The notes under the pieces were generated by a model. It saw only the letters and a list, made by a program, of their open reading frames with translations. It did no database searches and was not told where the DNA came from. Source: Acanthococcus lagerstroemiae (Eukaryota > Arthropoda > Insecta > Hemiptera > Eriococcidae). Taken from it: DNA of 64,000 nt. Each line of letters starts with the position of its first letter. Position 1 is the stretch's first letter. The DNA is taken from positions 30,632,038 through 30,696,037 of the forward strand of contig CM063109.1 of NCBI GenBank assembly GCA_031841125.1, read 5' to 3'. Shown here piece by piece: positions 55,926 through 64,000 of this stretch. Both the position numbers and the translations under genes were made by a program.

Positions 55926-56264
55926 CAGGGACGTACCAGAGTTTTTCCGGGGGAGGAGGAGGGGGTGTAAAATTGTTATAGCCCCAAGTGACTCAACTCA
56001 AATTTCCGAAGCATAAAATGTTTTTTGTATTAGCTTTAACTAAAAAAAAAAAAACTTTTATTTGTTGGATTTTCCCAACTTTTGATCCATCGACTAAAAT
56101 TTTCTAGCCCCGGTGTGGAGACTTGGAGAGGAAGCTGTTCCCGTTCCGCCCTTATTTTCGTTCCTGTATAAAACATAAAAGTACAACTGTCCAGTGTTCC
56201 CAACCTATTTTTCGAACTGCTGAGTGAAAAATTCCTACACGGGGGTACGTGGCCTCCCTCTCTG
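55926..56264 (-). mobile_element. hAT-type MITE, family 1, copy 3 (inverted)
   Basis: It starts CAGGGACGTACC; the right end has decayed to GGTACGTGGCCTCCCTCTCTG. TCTACTTG (55918-55925) and TCTACTCG (56265-56272) form an 8-bp duplication with one mismatch, fixing the ends. The interior is the reverse complement of copies 1 and 2 (GTTGGATTTTCCCAACTTTT, GCTGAGTGAAAAATTCCTAC). Confidence 0.87.
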
Positions 56265-56279
56265 TCTACTCGAGGAGGG

Positions 56280-56660
56280 TTCAAACTGCGAAGCTGCAGG
56301 CTGTAGTCGCGCAGCTCTACACATATGTTCTACCTAACATTTTTTATTCGACATTAATAGGTACTGATAATACTGATATCACTTAGTTTTGATACTTATT
56401 ATCAATATTGAATTTCCTTAATACTTGCGTTCACTACCAGTAACAGTAGAACAGTATGGAACAAGTCGGACTTCGTTCGGAATTTTTTTCAACTTTTCAC
56501 GTAGTGCAGATACAACGTAAGCCTCGGAGTTACGTGGTTTCTGCATTACACGACATACATTTCACATATCTGCCAAGTTCTTTATTCATCAGAGAAAATT
56601 CTTATTTTTTCATCGCATAGCCAGGAACATTTTTCTGTAAAACACCGATGTTCGAAATTT
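56280..56660. other. No gene recognised
   Basis: Anonymous AT-rich DNA between the MITE and the LINE tail. Confidence 0.45.
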
Positions 56661-56664
56661 TGGA

Positions 56665-57410
56665 ACTTACGTTGTTTCTGAATTAGGTATGTAGTTCAAA
56701 TTGAAAATAAAATATAAAATGAAAATGAATAAGAATAAAACCAGAGCGCTGGTAGTCAACAGATGGGTACAAAATTCAATGATGGAAATAAGAGGTGAAA
56801 AATAAAGGAAGTAAAGGAATTCAAATTCTGAGGTAGTCTGATAACGCAAGATGGAAGAAGTAAAACAGAAATAAAGAGTGGAATAGAACCAGATAAGAGA
56901 GCTTTTTTTCAAAAATGAGGCATGTTTAAGGAAAATATAGATTGGGAAGTAAAACTCAGATTTCTTCGAACGTATCTTAGGAGTATGGCATTGCATAGGT
57001 GTGAGGTGTGAGACTTGGACAAGATAGGAATACAAGAAAGAAAAAGAATAGAAGCTTTTGAAATTTGATGTTTTTGAACATGTTAAAAATCAAATAGATA
57101 GAAAAGATTAGAAATGAAGAAATACTGAGGGGAATAGGAAGGGAAAGAGAAATCCGGAATATAATAAATTGTAAAGTGAAGAGTTAAAATGACAAGTCAC
57201 AAGACATCCAGGGATATTGTTATTACTACTAGAGGGAATGGTTGAGGGAAAGAACCGGAAAGTAAAACTCGGAATGATCTATGAAGACCAGAGAATAAAG
57301 GATACAAAGTGTAAGTCCTTCTCATAAATGAAAAGATTAGCACAGGAGAGAGAAGAGTGGAGAAACGCAACCTACTAGTCGAGAAACTAAGGAAAATAGG
57401 AAAATATCGT
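56665..57410 (+). pseudogene. RTE-like RT C-terminal fragment, second copy
   Basis: It reads NKNKTRALVVNRW, YLGSLITQDGRSKTEIKSGI-like text after a stop, EVKLRFLRTYLRSMAL, then KIGIQERKRIEAFE. It parallels 26813-27190 closely to the end (MKRLAQEREEWRNAT). It may be the 3' half of the element whose 5' half is at 54370-54885, with 54886-56664 inserted between. Many stops. Confidence 0.78.
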
Positions 57411-57411
57411 C

Positions 57412-57985
57412 AAAAGAAAATGAAAATTTAATTATAATGGGAGTTTAGAATGCCAGAAGGAGGAAGAAAAGAAGAAGGGGTATGCGGAGAGCAAGGCTTA
57501 GGAGAGCGAAATGAAAGGGGGTCGAGGCTCACAGAATTTTGTGAAGAATATAAATTAGTGATTGAAAACCCTCTCCTTAAAAACCACGAGAGAAGAAAAT
57601 ACACTATGGAAAATACCAGGAGATGAAAGAAGATATCAGACAGATTATATTATGACAAGAGAAGGTATAAAAATTAAATATTGGATTGTGAGACATACCC
57701 AGGGGCAAATGTAAATAGTGACCACAATTTAATAGTAATGAAATGTAGGTTTAAATTTAAAAAAATGAATAACAAGGAAGTAAAAACAAAATGAAATTTG
57801 GACTTATGTTGAAAGAGATACGTAAATAAGACAAAAGAATATTACGAAGAAGTAGCGAAAAAACTTCAAAATGATATTGGAGGTGAATGGATAGCACTAA
57901 AAAACAATAAATCTGACAGAAAGGCAGAAAATAGATTCTCAATAATAGAAAGGAAAAGCCATGGACGAACATTGGAATATTAGAG
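57412..57985 (+). pseudogene. RTE-like endonuclease fragment
   Basis: It reads GEQGLGERNERGSRLTEFCE, YKLVIENPLLKNHERRKYT, DRLYYDKR, then CETYPGANVNSDHNLIVMKC (the SDH catalytic end) and a linker with EEVAKKLQNDIGGEW. The GDxN block is worn (IIMGV-NA). It lies directly after an RT C-terminal tail on the same strand, so it is a second element head-to-tail with the first, or a scrambled copy. Confidence 0.75.
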
Positions 57986-57989
57986 TTTT

Positions 57990-60380
57990 GATAGAGTCGG
58001 AATGGATTTGAAGAACTCGTTATTCATTTTGATTCGTCTTTATTTCCAGCTAACGAATTCTTGATGCGGTATCCCCATTTTGTACAGTAGGTACCACTGA
58101 AACAATTTTTTTTTTTTTGCAAAATCGGTCAAGTGTAACCCGTGCACGCTTCAGGGGTTTCGATGTACCTACTCATAGAAATGAACATTCATTTTGAGGA
58201 TTTGAGGCTGTCTGGCAGTAGAAGCTGCCACTTATGAACCTAAGAATTATTTTCTTTTTGATATTGGGATTTGAAGGGTGGTTCAGTTCATTTTATTGAT
58301 ACTTCTCCCCGTCCTCTCAACTTGTAGGTTCATCCACGGTACTTGGAAATTCAAATAACTAAAAATTAGTCTCATATGAAGCAAAGAGGTGTGTGAGAGT
58401 TGCGAAGAAAAGACCCCAGAAATTGATTCGTCATTCTTCCAACCACCATTAAAAAATATATAAATAAATACCTCTGACTTCAGTGGCATCAGAACGGAGG
58501 CCCAAGGGTACAGTGTATCGCCAAAAATTTGGGTGGGCACGGAGTATCATTTGGAGTATCATTAATTTGTGTTACCACGTCTCATCTAGAAGAAGTTTTA
58601 AAATATTCAGAATATTGATGAAAAAGCATTCCGAGAGATTGGAGAGGCAATATGAACAAAATTTCGAGTAGCAAGATTTTCGAGATTTCTTGCTGTTTTT
58701 TAGAAATTATTTTGCTTGCCTACTCAGATTTTTGTATCCACTCCTCTTTCCCTTTCCCCGCAGAAAATATGGAGATTCTTAGAATAAATAGGATTTTAAC
58801 CCATTTGAATCAAACACAGAAAAAACATTTTTCAAGAATCGGAATATTGCAAATTAACTGAAGCCAGAAGCAGGGTCGGTGTTTATTTTTAAATTTAAAA
58901 AGTCAACAAAAAAGTTCGACTTCTGCGTTTTTATTCGTTTTTTTTCCACCTAATTTTATAGGCCTTTAATTCCTATCGGCTAGTTTCCTGGTACCCAAAT
59001 CACAATACTATCGATAATAATATGTATATGTCATTAAATTTTGTTAAGTATAAAAATAGGATGCACGAATTCGGTATGGTGGTGTAACGAAATTAAAATA
59101 GCCCAGCGTTAATACCAAACTTTTTTATTCGCCAAATTTCACAGATAAAAATCAGTACGGATACTCTCGATCTCAGTCGAAATTTCGGCTCTCGGGAAAT
59201 TAAAAAAAATATCTACTTTCTTTACTTTCGTTTTCCCTCGTAAATTTAACGTCTTTTATCCTCAGATGATTCGCTGGAACATTTGAATTTTATCAGGAAG
59301 TCGAAGTAATTAAAAAGTATGGTTCTCCGTGAACCCCGAGCACAAACGAGCTCGGCTAATAATGTATTTCGGAACATTTTTATGGTTCGTAAATCGTTCT
59401 CAAATTCGTACAGTTCTGCGTCAGCAAAAAATTGAATCAATAAATAGGCAGTAATTAGGTACACACCTGCAAACATACTAAAATGGAAAACTTTCGATTC
59501 CTTTATTTCGCAGCAGGTACTTTTAGCTAATAGGTATCGACTAGTGTAGCTTACGAATCCGATTTTAGGGTTATAAAGCGTAAATTAATGTCGAAAGACA
59601 TTTTTGAATGGAATAATTTACTTTAAAACGTTTCACTAATTATTCTTCGAGATAGTCGAAGATAAAATAAAATGTTCGCCGATGTGTTTCGCAATATTTT
59701 CGAAGCATAGAGAGCACTCACCTTACCTTCTAACGTGTCAACTGAATTAACACTGACGGCAGTAAAATGTCCACAAGGGTGGAAATTCAGTCGTTAATTT
59801 GTCTATGGTTTCGGTCGTTTCTGCAGTGTCCCTCGTATTTCTCTTATTTAGCATTTTCAAATCTTTTTAGACGATCCGTGATCGCAGGCGCTGCCTGTTA
59901 TGTAATCCTACGATGTCAAAAGATCAGCTCCTAAATTGGATTAAGTAAAGCGCTGTCGAGATTAAGTTTTCACATTTTGGATTTGAAGATCAAGAAAAGC
60001 CACGGAATCAGGTATCGTTACACGAAGAGAATAGTAACTGATGCTATTGCTTTTTCCAGTAAGAAAAATATGAATTAGAAACGTCCCTACACAAAATGGC
60101 CGCTGGGAAAATCAACTGAATCGGAACAATTGCGATAGAGGTAGAACGTAGAACAGCTTAGTAATTAACTCTCTATTCAAGTAGATAACCTGACCTTCGT
60201 CTCCGGAGCAATGAACAAAAAAGTATGGAACTAGTTACCAAGCTGAAACCCACATAGTTCTACAATCCTAAAATCTGACCAGATAGAGAGAGATTTGCCG
60301 TCCAGCCCAAGGCCAACAGACGAACAAGCCGACTATCGAACCAACAGGCACTCAATTTCGTCCTGTTCATCATTATTGTA
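57990..60380. other. No gene recognised
   Basis: Anonymous DNA, 2.4 kb, mostly AT-rich, with no recognised frame, repeat or RNA. 59090-59900 lacks homopolymers and looks older or unique. Confidence 0.4.
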
Positions 60381-60399
60381 ATTTTTCGAATTTCTGCAG

Positions 60400-60904
60400 A
60401 ATTAAAACAGTATGAGTGGGAAATGGGGAAGAGGCAGTGCCCAGGGGCTGCTCAGATGAAAAAAGAGTGATCAAAGAAGAGATTACAAAATTTTACTCAC
60501 AACTTCCCGATATAATTAGTGACCAAAAAATGAATAAAAGAAACGATTAATTTAATAGTTCTGAGGGATTTCAATGTCAGTTGGAAAAAGGAAGGCGGGG
60601 GGGGGGATATAATGGGCCCATACCGGTATGGAGAAAGGACGGAATCTAAGAGGCCATGACAAAGGGTACTATAGGACACTTCACTTGAACAGTTCCAGAA
60701 CTGCTATAATTCTTGTGTATCTCGGTCGGGGGACACCAAGAAGAAAATTAAAAGTGTTTCGGTTGACCCTGGATTTAAATTCGATTCGGATTACAGATTG
60801 GTAAGATTCGAATTAGAGGCGGGAAAAGACGGTAACCGTTGCAAACTATCTATGATTCCTGCACAACTATTCAAAGTTGAAACCTCGGGAGTTTACTAAG
60901 TTGA
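60400..60904 (+). pseudogene. LINE endonuclease fragment, 5' side of MITE nest
   Basis: The frames give VIKEEITKFYSQLPDIISDQ, LIVLRDFNVSWKKEG (worn GDFN block, R for G), IMGPYRYGERT and FKFDSDYRLVRFELEAGKD (worn SDH block). This is the second half of an APE-type endonuclease. It continues after the MITE inserted at 60905. Confidence 0.65.
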
Positions 60905-61454
60905 TAGGGACGCACCGAAGTGTTTTTTCTGGGGAAAAGAGGCAAAAATTGTACAAATCCCAACTGATTCAACTCAAAATTTCCAAGTATGTAACTGTGC
61001 CCGAAAAAAAATACACGTGGGTAAAAATCCAATTTCGAGCTTTTGATGGTTTCAGATAGAGGGAATCTTTCTTTTTGGATGCAATTTGCTCCAGCATCGT
61101 AGCTTTAAAAATGAGCGAGATACACGCAACTAAAGAAAACAAGAAAACATTTATTTTTACGTAATTTCTATTAATACCTAATTATCAAAAACTCAAAATT
61201 GGTTTTTTACTCATATGTACTCTTTCTTCGGGTACGGTCAAGGATCAAAAATTTTTTGTATTAGCTAAAAAAAAACCTATTGACTTGTTGGATTTTTCCA
61301 ACTTTTGATCCAGCTACTAAAATTTTTCAACTCCGGTGGAGGCTTCCGTGCCCCCCCCCTTATTTTCATCCCTAACTGAAATGATAAATTTTCCCAAATG
61401 TTGAGTGAAAAATTCCTACAGGGTAATTGCCCTCCCCCTATCGGTACGTCCCTG
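60905..61454 (-). mobile_element. hAT-type MITE, family 1, copy 4 (inverted, with nested insert)
   Basis: Ends TAGGGACGCACC and GGTACGTCCCTG. TAAGTTGA (60897-60904) and CAAGTGGA (61455-61462) agree at 6 of 8. Without the nested 60991-61238 segment it would be about 300 bp, like the others. Orientation matches copy 3. It interrupts a LINE fragment that reads through the junction (VEILEEIDLDELL). Confidence 0.88.
60991..61238. mobile_element. Nested TIR-like insertion inside MITE copy 4
   Basis: Absent from the other family-1 copies. ACTGTGCCCGAAAAAA near the left edge and TTTCTTCGGGTACGGT at the right edge are inverted (14 of 16). CAAGTAT and CAAGGAT flank it, a possible 7-bp duplication with one mismatch. 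About 248 bp, no open frame of note. Superfamily unknown. Confidence 0.65.
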
Positions 61455-61900
61455 CAAGTGGAAATTCTTGAAGAAATTGACTTAGACGAATTGTTGGAAA
61501 CCTAGCTGCGGAAAATAAGGATGGTCTGGATAAGGCCATCTCGGAAGCAATTTACGAGGCCACAAGGCCTAGTATAGTCCCCGAAAACCAAAATAAAATT
61601 ACAATTATAAACTCAAACAAAACGGGAGAAAAGGGTATCGAGCATCTAAAGCAAAGTCTGCACAAGATTAGGGAACAAATTAAATCAAGGGAACGCCTGG
61701 AAAATAAAAAGTTTTTGTCGAAAAAAGAAAAAATAGAACTAAATTTACTCTGTAAATTTGTAAGGAAGTAATTCAGAACCAAAAAACAACGAAAATAACA
61801 AGAACTAATCGATGGCACTCTAAACGTACCAAAAGTATCAAAAAAATGTGGAGAAGCTTATTGAGCAAAAATTAGACTAACTAAATATACCTATAGTTCA
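61455..61900 (+). pseudogene. LINE linker region, 3' side of MITE nest
   Basis: One frame reads EILEEIDLDELL, KAISEAIYEATRPSIVPENQ and LHKIREQIKSRERLENKKFL, a lysine-rich linker as between endonuclease and RT in LINE proteins. It is in register with 60400-60904 once the MITE is removed. Stops near 61503 and 61770. No RT blocks follow. Confidence 0.6.
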
Positions 61901-64000
61901 GGAGAATTAGCTAAGAAAGAGGTGTTTGATAGAATTAATTGCAGCACAGCTGCAACTTGGTACAATTGTCTAGTACCCTCTTCGGAAAAGCCCCGTGATC
62001 CTCCCCTCCACGGTGTGAGCATCACCCCTCAGAGTCCAAGAAATGCCCTTGGAAACAGTTTTTGGCTTGTATCTAGCTTAAAATTGAGTCATAGGTAAAA
62101 ATATTCCACACCAAAATTGAAGAGCGTAAGATTCTCTATAAAAATGATATCTATGTTTTGTTTTTTTTTCGTGAATCCCAAGCCAACCAAGATAATCGGC
62201 CTTCAATATCACACGAGCCTGTAAATATGGAGTAACCTACAACGTACGCGGTATACGAACGCTATATATTGAGAAATATTTGCAAATTAAAATTGTTTCG
62301 CCAACTCAAAAATAGCGACATGGGTGCCATTTTCAAAATTTCAAAATCGATTCTGAAGATAAAAAAGGTAGGAAAAAATTTCAAAAAATTTGGATGGGAG
62401 CCTCTTCACTTGCAGGCCAAATTTTGTGTCATTCTAGCAAAAATGCTCAAGATCGAACTGAAAGAGTGAAAATCATTCCTATATTTCGAGGTCGCATCCC
62501 TCTCTGGAGGGGGGGGGGTATGATTGTGACGAAGGGCTCAGAAATTTTCTTCTACCACTGCGAATACAGAACTGAAGAAAAATTTGAAAAAATCGACTCA
62601 GGCCGATGTACCTATCTTCCCGGGCTATAGCCTTTCAACTGAATATTAATTTGCCCCTTTTCAAAAGTGCCGATGTTCTCGAATTTTATTTACAGTCGAA
62701 TCAAATAATCGGTGCACCTGCGACAAACAGCGAATCTAAAGCATGTCATCTATCCGCGAGATGCAAGCCGGTCACGAACTCTTCCCACCGGATGTACATC
62801 GAGAAAGTTATTAATAAAAAGCCAAAAAAACACTTGCACCCGACCATATGGTATAATTATAAGTTCATCCGCTCCAGATACGTCGTTATCCGAGTGTGTG
62901 GACGGGTACAACGATTTATTCCCTCTAATGTAGGCTTTAAGACACCGATTTTCGAAATCCATTCCAAATTTCGCCATTCCGGTAAAAGAGCTTTCGGCTT
63001 TCCACTCGCCATCTCCTTTTTTCCTTTTTTTTTTTTTTTTTTTTTTTCCTTTCTTTCTTGAGATACGTTCTGAACAGCGTCGTTCAACTCATCGTTGAGA
63101 AGTTCGCAAGTACCCCGACGTTAATACCTTTATTTCTGTTTCGTGAAATAACACCTAGTACTCAGGTCTAAATAGTTTCCAAGACGATGAAGGCTCTTTA
63201 ATTTATGTCTTCGAGTCTGTAAGTCTGTATACACAGTTACGCGTGTTTTTTTGCCTTCTTTTCTTCTTCGCCATAGTCGTTAAAAAATAAGGGCAAAGAG
63301 AAACTCTTCTTTTTTCGTTTTTTAAACGCCCCATTGTTTGTTTCCATAAACGTTTTACGATTACAATTTCTGTTTTACTTGTTTGCACAAGTAACAAGCT
63401 TGATTGTCGCATGGGGAAAACTTTGTAATACGCTTATTACGCGTTCTCGGTCGGTATTCAAATGCTGATTACGAGTGTGTGTCCCCCGTATCTGTATATA
63501 TGCTTTTTCACTGGCGAATATTTTCATTTTCTTTTAAAATTCCTACGTATACATACTTTTCCCCCGCAATCCTGTTTCGCGGTATGTAGAGAGCTCTGTG
63601 CGAGGGACTAACCGCAGAATTTCACGTACCTGTTTATACATACTCGAGAGAAGAGTATTTATACGAAAGCGTATAGACGTAATTCTCTCAAAAGTGGATA
63701 ATTTCTCGGTTTGAAATGCCAGAATATGGTAATGTGCGCCGAACGAACGGGTAAACGTTTCGATTTTAGTTTTGCTCCACAGACTCAGGTCTGCGTGCTC
63801 TTTGTGGAAAAACAAAATACCAATCTAAATGAAGTGTGCTAACTGTGAAGTGTGAATTGTGGCTGTGGTTCGGTTTCAAAACCAGAGAGTTTCGGCAAGT
63901 TTTTCATGTTTGTATTAGTAATGCGAAATAAGTTCGCGACTCATTATCTTCGCCTGGATTAGTCTGAGCTGAGTATTCGATGTCAGCTGTTCACTACAGT
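61901..64000. other. No gene recognised
   Basis: Anonymous DNA with a poly-G tract at 62511-62518 and a poly-T run at 63027-63047. The 151-codon frame 62606-63061 overlaps minus-strand frames and ends in translated poly-T, so it is doubtful. The last 250 bp are richer in GTG/TTGTGG words and could approach a gene beyond the window. Confidence 0.4.

Noticed and set aside
62606..63061. 151-codon frame as a gene
   Set aside because: It ends in translated poly-T, overlaps frames on the other strand and has no recognisable domain.

Overview
The window looks like intergenic or deep-intronic DNA of an animal, most likely an insect. It is AT-rich with many homopolymer runs (poly-C/G and poly-T), microsatellites, and a dense load of broken eukaryotic transposons: non-LTR retrotransposons of at least three kinds, LTR-element pieces, a copia-type gag relic, hAT-like DNA transposons, MITEs, and a tRNA-derived SINE. 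I found no convincing intact host gene, no rRNA and no CRISPR. The species cannot be named from the sequence; hemipteran, hymenopteran and similar insects all fit.

Layout. 1-4.3 kb: a three-copy tandem repeat, a palindromic TTTGCAACA repeat, two hAT-type MITEs and a decayed ZMYM1/hAT-like transposase remnant with one terminal repeat. 4.4-7.4 kb: a TA microsatellite, a non-LTR reverse transcriptase scrap, then mostly anonymous sequence. 7.4-8.9 kb: a 1.47-kb TIR element with TA target duplication and 11 copies of an ATACTACGATGG motif. 9.0-20.4 kb: a composite of two LTRs in opposite orientation, an R1-like non-LTR retrotransposon, and two copies (A and A') of a TIR element I cannot assign to a superfamily. 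A' sits exactly in the YxDD catalytic motif of the R1-like reverse transcriptase. 20.6-27.2 kb: an old minus-strand non-LTR element is split by a 5.6-kb RTE-like element (10-bp target duplication), which is itself split by a 1.26-kb hAT element (perfect 8-bp duplication). 29-38 kb: two more RTE-like remnants, a mariner-type MITE and a 1.08-kb hAT-like element with fold-back arms. 39-41 kb: an unidentified 140-codon ORF with a polyadenylation signal, then a copia gag relic. 42.5-47 kb: a SINE, a second mariner-type MITE and a degenerate satellite array. 47.5-64 kb: further copies of the hAT-type MITE family, RTE-like fragments and anonymous AT-rich DNA.

The informative part is the insertion history. 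Target duplications and interrupted reading frames let many insertions be ordered in time. The elements do not form a working pathway, and every reverse transcriptase here is frameshifted or truncated. Best candidates for something undescribed are the A/A' element (2-bp AA/TT duplications, remnants of a spliced acidic gene, arrays of ACGCAACTACGCAACGAATACG-like motifs), the ATACTACGATGG element, and the 31.0-32.1 kb fold-back element.
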